The notes under the pieces: generated by a model | What the model saw: the letters and a program-made list of their open reading frames with translations, nothing else | Databases searched by the model: none | What the model was told of the DNA's origin: nothing | Program-made: the position numbers and the translations under genes | Assembly: GCA_947561395.2 (NCBI GenBank) | Contig: OX387184.1 | Coordinates: 31,486,766 to 31,550,765 of the forward strand | Reading direction: 5' to 3' | Source: Buxus sempervirens | Lineage: Eukaryota; Streptophyta; Magnoliopsida; Buxales; Buxaceae | Length of the DNA: 64,000 nt | Shown here: piece after piece, positions 47,891 through 59,134 of the stretch | Layout: every line of letters starts with the position of its first letter | How positions within the stretch are numbered: the stretch's first letter is position 1

Positions 47891-50687
47891 TTGAAATTAT
47901 AAATCAATACTCATATTATGAAGATAAATAATAAGGAGATTAAATCTGGAAATTTAGAAAAAAAAAATCTAATGGTTAAATATAGTATAATAATGAAAAA
48001 GGGCATTTCAGTCTTTTCTTGATGGCTAATGATTAAATTAATAAATAAATAATTATTATAATTAAAATAATCAATTAGATTTAATTTGGATTTAAATAGC
48101 CTAATTTATAGTTTAAAAGATGAGAAAACAACATTATTGTACTTATACTTAATTAACGGTCTTAAATTTGAGGATAAGAGGAGTTTTGGCGTGTTTTAGT
48201 AATATTTTAAAGTAGAGGAAATAATTAGCACGAAAATTTATTAAATTAGAAGTTTCATGAGTTAGATTTAAAAGAAAATAATCTGAGAGATAAGATAAGA
48301 AAGTTTTCCAAATAGAATTAGGAATCCTAGTTGGAAAGTTTCATAAACCAATTAGGACTTGTATTTGGGTGAGTTTATAAAAGGAAGGCATTAGGGAAGA
48401 TTTGGGGTTTCCATTAATTGAATCGTGAGGAGAAAATGATAGAGAAAATTCGTGCACACAACTAGAAAAATATAGAGATAATAAGAAATTTTATAGAAAA
48501 ACAAAAGTTGCACAAAATTCCAACTAGTAACTATTAAATGACGATCTAGAGAGATTCAACCGTTGGATCGGCATCAAATTTGGAGGTTTTGTTTTAGACT
48601 AGTGGTTCTTAATTATGAATGGTGGAGATCATGTTTAGAGATCCCTAGAATTGTGCGAAAATTTCAAAAGTTGACTTTACTTTGAGGTTATTGAGAAAGA
48701 AGAAGGATTATGCAATCTTAAGGCAAGTAGTAACCTTTTACATTGGAAAATTGTATGGTTTATTGTTTAACCGAGAAATAACATGTTATTCGGATTTGTG
48801 ATGATTGAGAAACGTGTTTATGATGTTTTAGAATGATTTGAATGAGGTTTAAAGCATGGAAAAATAAATATTGCTCTTTTCGTTAAGATTTGGTTTCCTT
48901 GATCTTTGGATAAAAAGCATGATTTTGATGATTAGATTTGTTAGTAATTGATTTAGAATGATTTAGTGTATTTAGAGAATGATTTTAAATGTGTTAGAAG
49001 TAATCTTGAATGATGGAAAAAGTTTAAAAAAAAGGAATAGAAAATTCAGAAATCTGTTGAAAACCCCAGATTTTACGAAATTCAATGGACGCCTACAATG
49101 ACACTTGAGCACCATGCCAAGCACCAACATGATTATACAAACACTCGTCGCCACTCGAGCACCATTAAAGGCACCTTGCTTGTGTTTTTTTAAAATTTCC
49201 AAACCCGAGAGTTGCAAATTTTAGTAAATCGAGCGCCCAAGATAACGCTCAAGCGCCATCCTGAGCGGCCAAGTTCTAGAAAATTAATTTTTCTCGAGCG
49301 CCTGACAACGCTCAAGTGCCCATGACAGAATTTTTGAAATATACCTAGTTTTTTTATTATAAAATTGTTTTTATTGAATTCCAACTCATGTACCAATAAG
49401 ATTAGGGTGTTTTGAGTGTGTTTGCATTGGCTGATGATTTATTTGAATTTTTATAAAAAATTTGGGTACGTTTTACTAAAATGACTTTTATTTGAGTTTA
49501 TTGTTCCAAATCCTTTTCCTTTCAACTTGGTTTGATTTTATTGTTTCCTACACTTGTATTTTACATATCTAAAGATGTTTCCAGATTTGTTATGACAGAA
49601 TTGTTATTATTTTCCTCCGTATACCTCGGAGTGTTTATTCTCACTCATGTAGCTTGGATTTGAGACTTGGATTTCCTCCATGTATCTTGGAGTTGTATTG
49701 TGGATTATTGATGGTGTTTTTGGTATCTAAAATAACGTGTTTGAGTATTTGTTGCCTTGTGTCTAGCGGGCATAGCTTGTTATGGATCTATAGTTTAGCT
49801 AGATAATGAAGTGGGTCTTATTTGTTTAGTTAACCCCGTGGTCCATTTATGCATTTTGGTTCGTGTATCTCGGCAATCCTCTTCCTTTATCCATGTATCT
49901 CGATGGGAATTAGTTGTGGTTGTACATGCCAACCTTTATCCCTATATTTGGGTGGCTACTCCCCTATGGTGTAGTTTGTGTATCTTGGCCAACATATGTT
50001 GGGAGATAACATTTGGAATTGGGTTATTAACTTTTCAAAAATGTCTTATTTCACGAATCCTGTGATGTCACAAATTGTGTAGTGTGCTGATTGTATTATA
50101 TAAATACTGATTATTGGTTTTACTTTGGAATTATGTGGTTCGGATTCATGTTATATTATTCTTGGATATTTGTTATTTGGATTTATCGTTGAAACCTTAT
50201 GAAAAATGATTTCAAACTATATAGACTGTTTTCTTTCATGCATGTTACTGATTGCTGAGATTTTATATCTCACCCTTGTTTTCAATGTTTTTTTTCAAAT
50301 ACTCTTGGAGAAGACATGCAAGTTGGGGTAGATAATACAGAGGGTACAGCAAAGGACCTTGATGAGCACCTTATGGATTATTAGTTTTCTTTTATATTCT
50401 ATTAGGAGATTTATTTAGGAGTTATTTCTTTTATTTCTTTTAGGAGTTATTTCTAGAATAGGTAGTTGCCTTCTTTAAAATTTTAGATTTGCTGTATTGA
50501 ATTAAGAAGTTTATTTGAGGATCATTAGCTCTTTTATTTTGAATTAATGAAGGAGTTGTTTAAATTGGTGTACTCTGATTTACCTTCATCTCATTTATGC
50601 TTTTGTTCTTAATTGCTTTATTATCATTCAAGTAATGCCTTGATCCGTTGAAAAAAAAAACTACCCGATCCGGGGCATTACATGCAC

Positions 50688-53330
50688 GGTCACCCGAGTT
50701 ATGGCTCGAGCGCCAAACTTGAGCACCCATTGATTTGATATAATTTACTTAGAGCACCTAACACACATCGAGCGCCCAAGCGAGCGCTTTGCTTGTGCTT
50801 TATTTTGGAATTAGAAACCTGAGAGTCGATTTTGAGAACAAAATGAGCACCCGAGTCACAGCCCAAACGTTGTAGCCAGCATCCAAGTCTAAAACCTAGA
50901 AAATTCACCGCCCGATAGGATGCCCGAATGCCATGTTGTGTGACTAGACAAAATTTCTAGTTAAACTGAACGCCTGAGACACCACTCGAGTGATACATCG
51001 AGCGCTCATTGTCAGATTTTCATAAATAGGGATTTTGACCTAGTTTTCAATTCTAAACCTATTTTTGAGGGATTCCAACTCTTGTACCAATTAGATTATG
51101 ATATTTTGAGTGTACGCACACTGACCAAAGAATTAATTGAATTTTTATAAAGATTTTGGGTATGTTCTACTAAAGTGACTCATATTTTGGGGTTTTGGGA
51201 AAACATGTGGAAATCTTTTAACATGAGAAGTATTTATTGGTTCCAACACTTGTACTAGGATTATTTGGACTTGTTTTGAGTTCCAGAAAAGTTTAAATAG
51301 AAGTTGACCCCGTTTGAGTATTTTGATCATGTTATAGCTTATGGCTTAAAGAGATGAAATTCCCAATTGCCTAGTTCTTGACATGTATATGTCTCCACGT
51401 ATGTGGGTTTGTTCTATCATGTATGTGACTTGGCGTATGCCCTATATTATCATATACGTGATTATTTCATGGCATATGCCTTATTTCCAGTATTGGTATT
51501 TTGAATCACCCATGTACTTGGGATGTGGTTATATCATTATTGTTCTCCATCCGTGTACTTGGCAGGACTTGTTGCATTATAAATCCGTGTACTCGGCAAT
51601 CCTCAGCGCTCTTAGGCGCTAGTGCAAAATTCGAGACCGCTTGACGACTTATCGTTGGCGACCGAAATTGAACAACCGCCTACCCTAGATCGCCGGAGTA
51701 ATCTTAGGCGATCCTGGGCGCTCTGTGCAGAAAATGCAAAATTTCGTATTTTCAAACCCTGATTCAATTCTAAACTATTTTTAGTCAATTTTAATCATTA
51801 ATTAAGATGTTTTAAGACCAAAATAATTTATCAAATTTCATGTTTTACAGAAAAATAAATTAGGGAGATATTTAGGACACTAGTTGCCAAACTTTGTATG
51901 AAACTGTGAAATTTAGTCTTTGGAAAATTTGACATATCATTGATACCAGAACATCTCTAAATTACACTATAAACCAGATAATTACATAATGAGAATTCAG
52001 ATCATAAGTTCAACTCAGTTAACCCGAATATTGAAGGAAATGTCAGAGTTACCCTTTATATGCCGCTAGGCACCAACCCTTATAGAATTATTAGACTTTG
52101 GGGATTTTCGGAGTTTAGTGGGCATAGCTGGTTATGGATCCATAGTTGTGGCTAGATAGCTAAGGGATATTTCATTTGGGTTGAGTTTCTCCCTTGTGCG
52201 AGTGCGCTTCCTTTGCAAGTTGGTTTGTTTGGGAAGGTCCTATGTCTAGAGGGACACTCCGATGAGCCGCTGGTGATTCCCTATACATGTGGATAAGCGA
52301 CCATCTCCATGTATTGATTCTGGTGCTGCATGCTGGTGGTACATGCCAACTCTGATGAGTACGTGTGCAATAAGTCAGTGACTACGGCTCTTATCTAAGC
52401 TGCGCTGCATGGGGCTTGAGTATCATTAGTAGCACTGCTCCTAAGCCGCACGATGGTATAGCGTTTGGTCGAGAGTCATCTCAAAAGGTTTATCTATCTT
52501 TATGAGTCCTATAATGACACTAAAATCACGAACACATGTTGTTACTGTTGCATACATGCTAGAGGCATGTAATTGCTATATTGGTTGGATGTGACTATTT
52601 AGAGCATCCTAGTAATGTATGGATTATGCTATTGATTTATGATATTGGATTCCTATCATAGAACTTGCTGAAATTTATATTTAGAACTGTTTATTATACT
52701 GTTTTGTATTCCATGACTGATACGAATGGTTATACGAGCCTGCTTAGTCGAGATTGTTTAGTCGTGCATGAACTGTTATTTTTATGCATATGAACTGTTT
52801 AAACATGCATGTGTTACCTACTGGGATATTCATATCTCACCCTACCTTTATCTTATCTTTCAGCTGATACGCGAGAGGGGGATCATAGTAATGATTTCCA
52901 GGGAAAGCTAGCTGATTATTCGCCGGAGGAGTACTATTATCCGGATTTTGTTTGAGGTTGTGGATTGATATGGATTTAGTAATTTTGATCAGATTATTAT
53001 TCATATGTTGGTTTGATGTATTAAAGAGATGAGAGAGTAGTGACCCTTTTATTTTACCAGACTTTAATATTGATTTTGATGGTTAACTATATCTTAGTTT
53101 CTTGAGGATTTTAGATCATACTTCTGCACACACATGTTCCGCACTCTGATAGTTAATTAATGAATGGATCATTTATTTCTTAGTCTGGTATATTCTTGAT
53201 GTTTATTTGATATGGGCCAATAACATCTCGGATTTGGTTGAGAAACTGAATTCGGGTTGTTACAGTAGCAAACCAGGTTCGGGTCGGATGTTGGTTGTGC
53301 ATTGACCCGGGTTCGAGGCGTTACACTTGT
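50688..53330 (+). mobile_element. Composite T-LTR segment with two successive LTR ends
   Basis: 50688 to about 51570 continues the enclosing LTR. From about 51600 it resembles a different T copy (GCGATCC...GGCGCT motifs as in 13990-14165), passes the hairpin TGGGATATTCATATCTCA (52822-52839) and acceptor-like TATCTTTCAG (52863), and ends TTCGGGTTGTTACA at 53264. A second terminus, TTCGAGGCGTTACA, follows at 53325. No matching TGTAA start is visible. CTTGT occurs at 51568-51572 and 53326-53330, a possible but weak TSD. Probably a truncated or recombinant LTR pair. Confidence 0.45.
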
Positions 53331-53876
53331 ATTGTGTTAGATAGCATTGTTTTCCTGCTTGTTGATGTGTTTGATGTTCTTACTACGTATGAATTGTTTG
53401 GCTTTAACGGATTATTCATGGCATATTTAGAGTTGTATAAGATCTAATTTTCCACATAACTACTTGCTCAGATTTTATGTCTCACATCATTTTATCGGTT
53501 TTGTTTTCAGATACTCTCAGGAGGATGATATCGCGGGCTTTGGTTTTAAGAGGAAGATTACTTTTTTTATGCAGGTTTATGAGTTGTTACTTTTAAATTG
53601 AGTTACGACCTTTGAATCCTACTTATGGGTTGTAGTAGACTTACTTTAGTTGACCTTGACCAGATTTGAACTTATTAATAGTATTATGTTGGATATTGGT
53701 TATTTTGTATCACTTTTTATTTAAGAAATTTTATTATTGAAGTCGCACTCTAATTAAAGAAAAAAGAGAAATTATTTAACTTTAATGTCTAGTTTTGTTT
53801 ACGTTTTGAGACACAAGTTAACGTTCAGGGTTTGGGTTTATGAATTATTAAATAAATCTAGATCCGGGGTGTTACA

Positions 53877-55632
53877 TAATAAGAACATAATATAAAGACA
53901 TGGAAAAATAAACTATTGTGAGGTGTGTGTAAACATGAAGTGAATCTAAATCTAGATATGTTTGGAATTTCCTAGATTAGACCTTGATGTTAATAGTGGT
54001 GTGTGCATAGGCATGTGTACATGTATTTTAGCATTAATATAAACATGAGAATGAGCATTAAAATGAATAGAACAAATCCTAAAGAAGGGTAACGGGATTT
54101 AAAAAAGGTAAATTTGATCTGGATGAGGGGGAAAAAGAACAAGCTCTTCTTTTGATTACAAAGATACCAAAAAAATGAACTAAATGAGACTTTAAATGAT
54201 ACTATTATGCTCTCACGTCCTCTCTCTCATACCATCTCCACCATCACTTACTCTTCCATGAGTCTCTTTTCCAATAACCTCCAAACTCCAAGGATAAGGG
54301 AGGAAGGGAAGGAGAATAACATATGATTTTATAAAAGAGATGCTCAACTTTAATTAAAACTTAGATATGTTACATGAGTAATGACAAGGAACTCACCTTG
54401 GTGAGAGAAAGTCCTTGGAAGTGCTTTGGAACTCCTTGAATAGCCTTTGACAATAGCTAAGCCTCCTTCTTCTTCTCTAAGTAGCTCTCCAAGGTATTCT
54501 TGGAGCTTCAATGGAGGTGAGGCTGTGCTTAAGAGTGATTAGGAGGTGTTTGGAAAGCTTAAAGCAAGAGAAAAGGGGGTGGAAAGATTCTCTAGTTCAT
54601 GAGAGAGAAGAGAGATCAATCAAAGTGAAGCCAACCCCCTGCACAGTGGTGCAGGGCCCTATTTATAAAAGTCAAAACCGTATATTGTATACGGTTTTGG
54701 CTAAACTGTATACCATATACAGTTTAGTTGTCCTTTTAGCAATGTTCAGATTCGTCTACGTGGCAGATCTGCTCAGAGGATAAGATTTTGATCAAATCTT
54801 TCAAAACCATATTGGTAATACAATCATTATTTTTAGCTCATTTTTTTATCCAACCGTATTGCCAATACGATTTATTTGATCCAAATTGATTTGATTTCAT
54901 TTTTTGACATATTTCTGACAAGATTTGCGTATCTTGGGACCGTATATGGTATACAATCAAGGCACAACTGTATATGGTATACAATTTGACCAGATCTCCT
55001 GACAGATCTACAATCATTAGAGAATCATCTACAACTGTGGTTTTGGCATAACCCTATATACTATACGATCATGTTAAATCTTTGAGATTTGATTTGATCT
55101 CTGATTTGACCTTGATTAGACCTGATTAGATCTGATTTGACACGATTTGATCTAATTTGACTTAATTTGAAATTTTGTCTTTTAGTATTTTAGTTTGCCA
55201 CTTGGCAGGTCTTGCCACATTTCAGTCTTTGGCATAACCGTATATACGATCATGTTAAATCTTTGAGATTTGATTTGATCTCTGATTTGACCTTGATTAG
55301 ACCTGATTAGATCTGATTTGACACGATTTGACTTAATTTGACATTTTGTCTTTTAGTACTTTAGTTTACCACTTAGCAGGTCTTGCCACATTTCAGTCTT
55401 TCTGCCTTTTTACTGCCCTTTTGCTATTTAGCTCATATTTTCTTCATCCGGACTCAGATTCAACAAACTCAGTTGCGTTTGAACTGTGTCAGGATTTCCT
55501 ATCCATTGGAATATAGTGTGGCAATCCTTTCAAGCTCAATCAGAAAGTCTAATTCTATTCCTTAGGGTTTGACCTGTCTTTAGGGTTTTTACTTCTGGCT
55601 TTTAGACGGGTGCAAAAAATGAGGTGCTTACA
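53877..55632 (-). mobile_element. LTR J: family P LTR in reverse orientation, only its 5' portion contiguous
   Basis: The plus-strand right end reads GCACCCG-type bases then AATGAGGTGCTTACA (55632), the reverse complement of TGTAAGCACCTCATT. Going left are diverged repeats of a block with GATTTGATCTCTGATTTGACC (55075-55165 and 55255-55330) and strong inverted repeats (AAAACCGTATA/TATACGGTTTT at 54674-54698; CTAAACTGTATA/TATACAGTTTAG at 54701-54727). Minus-strand TTTTATAAAT follows (54661-54670), and donor-like AAG|GTGAGT (about 54397). The 3' end of this LTR is not seen; I infer that B, and therefore everything to its left, is inserted in it. Confidence 0.65.
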
Positions 55633-55997
55633 GACGTCATTGCCTAACACAATATAATTATATCATATACAAGATTCCTTATTCTATACAAAAATCATGA
55701 ATCATACACCAAATATAAATTCATATTGATTTAACGAGGGACAGCTTAGCTCTCAATGTGCTTAAGAAAAAGCAATCCACAAGGCAAATTATCACCAAAC
55801 CGCATGGTGAGGTAAACTCCACCAACAATCCAAACCAATTTTCCCCACTAAGTACACGAATCAGGTAAATATAATTAAAATACCAAACTACCTTCTTGCC
55901 AGTGCAATGCTAGGGAAGAACAAACGAATTGCTATAAAAACCTTCCCACCGAGTACACGGATTGAGGAAGTAAATCCCACCAAGTACACGGACTAGG
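55633..55997 (-). mobile_element. Degraded reverse T-LTR fragment
   Basis: Contains three AGTACACGGA-type motifs (55851, 55950, 55983), reverse complements of the CCGTGTACT keyword of T LTRs. No intact termini. It ends where TGTTACACCCCG begins. Confidence 0.5.
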
Positions 55998-56490
55998 TGT
56001 TACACCCCGAAATCTATACATATAATATCCCCATAATTATAGTTATCAATATTAAGGGTAATGGGTAATAGGGATTCTAGAACGTAATTGCAGTTTCCAC
56101 ACATCCCAATGTAAAAACCCAAGCAGTAACCCACACTGAAGTGCTTGATGTATAAAACATCCGGATAAATAAAATTCCAAAAGAAAAATAAAACTTAAAT
56201 ATCAAGACCTTGCACATTTAAGACAACTAAAAATTCATATGTATTAATTAAATCAATATCAGAGCAGGCATGTAAAATATCCTACTGAATAATAACAACT
56301 TCAATAATAAGGTAATGACAAAAGTAATCCCTACACTTCTGAATTAAGACATCAAGTAAATCCCTAAATAGAAGACTATTCTAAGTAGACCACGTCGACT
56401 TCCAAGCTCGCCGTATCATGTCCACTTCCTACATATCTTCCTGCTCCTCATAGGCTGCATCGTACACACCTGTAAAATTGATGTGAACCC
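55998..56490 (-). mobile_element. Reverse T-LTR 3' end, truncated
   Basis: TGTTACACCCCGAAATC at 55998 is the reverse complement of a T LTR terminus. The acceptor-like region appears as CACACCTGTAAAATTG near 56468. Similarity fades before 56500 and no opposite terminus was found. Confidence 0.55.
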
Positions 56491-56755
56491 GTTGAGATCA
56501 GAATCCCTTGAACCCACGATCAATTGAAAACTTTACCCAAGAAAGCCAAGAATCAAGTCGAGAAGATCTAGACCCGTTGAAATCTCATTTCAAGAACCTA
56601 GATTGCTATGAGAATGTCACAAAGGGTTTGCCTTTGATAAGTTCGTAGTTCAGTCAAGAGCAAGGAGAGAAAACTGAAGTTTTTCTCAGAACTTTCATTT
56701 ACCTTTCAAAACTGCCTCCCCAAAAACGTGGCAACATATTTATAACCCATAAATG
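56491..56755. other. Unassigned segment between truncated LTRs
   Basis: Contains two CCCGTTGAGATC/CCCGTTGAAATC-type phrases about 90 bases apart but no recognisable gene or LTR terminus. May belong to the truncated P LTR that follows or to an unrelated repeat. Confidence 0.35.
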
Positions 56756-58078
56756 AAACCCTAACGGGTGATTCGCACGAGACACGTGTCGTGTACGGGT
56801 GATTCGCACGAGATTTGCGCACGAGAGCGGCTCGCCCGTACTTGAAGTACGAGCAAGGCATGCCTGTAGTTCAAGTACGAGCAAGGCATGCCCGCACTTC
56901 AAGTACGGGCACGACATTTTTGGCCTATAAATAGGGGGCCACCCCCCTCCCCCATTTGAACAAGCCAGCTCCCCTAAGCTCTCTCCCTCTCCTCCTTGAC
57001 GTTTTTCACATCCAACCCCAACCCATTTCTTCTTCCTTTCACATCCTGCAAATGATTCAACCAAGTGAAGAAAGAGTGAGATTTCATCTCATTATAAAAC
57101 TTCAAAAGAAAGAAAGAAGGAGAGCTTGAAGGCAAATGAGGACATTGGCACTATAACATAAGTGCTGGAAACTTCAACAGAAGTTGCCGGAGCATCCAAG
57201 AGGTCAACCAAATTGATCCCAACCAAAATTGGCACAAAATTATAAAATCAGGTGTGCCCGTATTTGCAATGCGGTCTAGGCGTACCCGTATTCATCATAT
57301 GGGCAAGCTTGAACCGTATTGCATTTACGGGCAAGGCCAGCTCGTATAGCAAATACGCGTAGCTTTAAAAATGACTTAAAAAATATAATTTTTTGGCCCA
57401 GTTGGGTCCGTTTCGACCCGAATTGGCTCGACCTGACCTAATAAGTTGCTTGGGCTACCTTGAGCCCACTTATGGACCATGGGCCCACTAAGACACCCCT
57501 GGGCTCACATGTGTGGCCCACATTTTGACTGCCCTATACCAGACCCATTTTCAAAAAACGGGCCCGGGGGCCACTTGACCCTTGGCTAATGGGCCAAATC
57601 CAAGCCCACCAAGCCCTAACATATGTAAAATAATTTAGTAAATAACCAAAAAAGGGTTACCCAATAACCCTATTGGCCCCAGGCCCAACCTTGGCAAACC
57701 CACGGGTCTTCCAACGGGACCCGCGTCCGACCCACTTCACTTAAATAAAAAGATAAAATGAAATAAAAGGGGCCCACACCATCAAAGGGTCCCACCAGGC
57801 CAAACAAAGTGGCATGCTGGTCTAGGAAGGGTGAAATTGACTCAAAAACCAGGGAGACCCGTCAGATCGACGGGGCGGGCCAGGGTGTCTTCGGACTTCT
57901 CCGGACGTAATCGAGGATTTAGCTAGAACTCTAAAAAGCCACAGACCAGATTTAGACCCGGATAGGGCAATCACTGTGTCTGCTTGCACTTTTTAGGCAG
58001 TGGCGACTCCGAAAGTCCCGAGACACGCACGAACTCCCACGTGCGCCCCCGTGTGCGATCTAGATCTAGGTGCGCATA
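56756..58078 (+). mobile_element. Family P LTR, 5'-truncated
   Basis: Closest to the P copy at 8333. It has GTACGGGTGATTCGCACGAG repeats, then CCCGTACTTGAAGTACGAG-type inverted repeats (56835-56910) and TATAAATA (56926-56933). Downstream come GGGCCCA-rich sequence, hairpin CTGCTTG/TAGGCAG and TGGCGACTCC (58001-58010), and the end AGGTGCGCATA (58078, CACA mutated). No TGTAGACACC start upstream. This is the last retrotransposon before CAND1. Confidence 0.75.
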
Positions 58079-58092
58079 ACGTGCATAAAGCG

Positions 58093-58350
58093 TTTAGACA
58101 TTGAGAAAAAGGAACAAAACGCTATATGACCTAGCATTAAGAAAATTGATATAAAGCTTGTGTTTTATCAATTTTATAATATAAAAAAGAAACAAAACGC
58201 AACAACATCACATCTTATCTTTTAGACACCGAGAAAGAGGAACAAAATGCTATATGACCTAGCATTAAGAAAATCGATATAAAGCTTGCGTTATTATCAA
58301 TTTTTATAATATAAAGAAGGAACAAAATGCTACAACATCACATCTTATCT
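58093..58350. repeat. Tandem duplication of about 129 bases
   Basis: Unit 1 is 58093-58220 and unit 2 58221-58350; both begin TTTAGACA and end CATCACATCTTATCT with a few substitutions and small indels. No function apparent. Confidence 0.9.
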
Positions 58351-59050
58351 TTCCTATTTAGCTCTCTTTTATTATTTTGGTCTTAGTTAAAGTTTGCGTT
58401 ATTAACATTTTTTAAAATATAAAACCGACATGTTATAAAAAGCAATCAATTGAATTTTATAAGTACAACCAATCAATTGAATTAGAATTTAAATCAGATT
58501 TTATGGATTTCTAATTCTAAATTTCAATTCTCTAGTTATGCAATCACAATAATTATAATTCTATTCAATTATAATTCTTAATGAATCGGAATTGAAATTA
58601 TAATTCATCGAACCAATTAGAGCCTAAATTCTAATTCTTAATAGATTGGAATTGGAATTATAATTCTTAATTGCATTTCGAATTCATCAAACCAATCGGA
58701 TCCCAAAAGCTTAAAACCACATACAAATGACTCGGACTGGGTTTGTTATAAAGTTTTGTTGAAGCCCCGCTCTAATAGCCTTTTAAAATAGGGCCAGGCC
58801 ATGGTTGCAGGCTTTCTACGTAGGCCTACGCCTGAGTTTAAACCGGGCGGGCAGGGCTAAGAATTGCCACTGGACTCCAACCAGGGTTTTTAATCGCTCG
58901 GCGTGTTGCCGGTGTGGGGCCCCACTATTTGCTAGATCAGATTTCCAAAGTAATTTTTTTTGGTAAAGATTTCCGGAGTAATCAATCGACTTTATTAGCT
59001 CTTCACCTCGGCACCGAGGGCTTTTTTCAGTCTCCTCGCTTACCAGAACG
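58351..59050. other. AT-rich spacer and presumed CAND1 upstream region
   Basis: 58440-58700 is rich in recurring AATTATAATTC, CCAATCAATTGAATT and CATCAAACCAATCGGA-like phrases, suggesting a degraded miniature DNA transposon, but no clear terminal inverted repeats or target duplication were identified. 58750-58920 is more GC-rich. The stretch just before 59060 probably contains the CAND1 promoter; no unambiguous TATA box or other element was fixed. Confidence 0.4.
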
Positions 59051-59059
59051 ACTCCAATA

Positions 59060-59134
59060 TAGAGACACAAATTTCATACACGCTCGCTGTGTCCTTCCCT
59101 CTAGATTGTGCGCGTTTACGCCATTACGATAGAG
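59060..59134 (+). other. CAND1: Predicted 5'-UTR exon of CAND1
   Basis: Ends ACGATAGAG at 59134 followed by GTAAAG, a good donor site. The region has no ATG-initiated frame joining the coding exons. The start is a guess, since the transcription start cannot be read from sequence; it may lie anywhere in roughly 58,950-59,100. An intron in the 5' UTR followed by a coding start in the next exon is common in plant housekeeping genes. Confidence 0.5.

Larger units (their letters stand above)
44558..50682 (+). mobile_element. Family T solo LTR, TSD TGCAT/TGCAC, interrupted
   Basis: Starts TATAGAATCCTG (44558; other copies TGTAGAATCCC) and ends CCGGGGCATTACA (50682). Flanks TGCAT (44553-44557) and TGCAC (50683-50687) differ at one base. 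It is split after 120 bases by the element at 44681-47890. Then TATAAAAGG (about 48377), GC-type donor-like AAG|GCAAGTAG (about 48722), GAGCGCC motifs (49080-49320), keyword CATGTATCTTGG cluster (49615-49990), and hairpin TGAGATTTTATATCTCA (50256-50272). Confidence 0.85.
43428..53876 (+). mobile_element. Family T LTR, TSD TAATA, host to a two-deep nest
   Basis: TGTGAAATCCCAAATTTTC (43428) to ATCCGGGGTGTTACA (53876), with TAATA at 43423-43427 and 53877-53881. The first 1.1 kb (43428-44557) includes TATAAAAG (about 44020) and a GC-type donor-like AAG|GCAAGTAG (about 44303). After the nested element it resumes at 50688 with GAGCGCC motifs. Its last part, 53331-53876, has a TTTTGTTTTCAG acceptor-like site (53510). 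The middle (51570-53325) looks composite. Confidence 0.85.

Noticed and set aside
58441..58740. Complete MITE with defined ends
   Set aside because: The stretch has repeated AATTATAATTC-like phrases, but no matching terminal inverted repeats or target duplication could be fixed.
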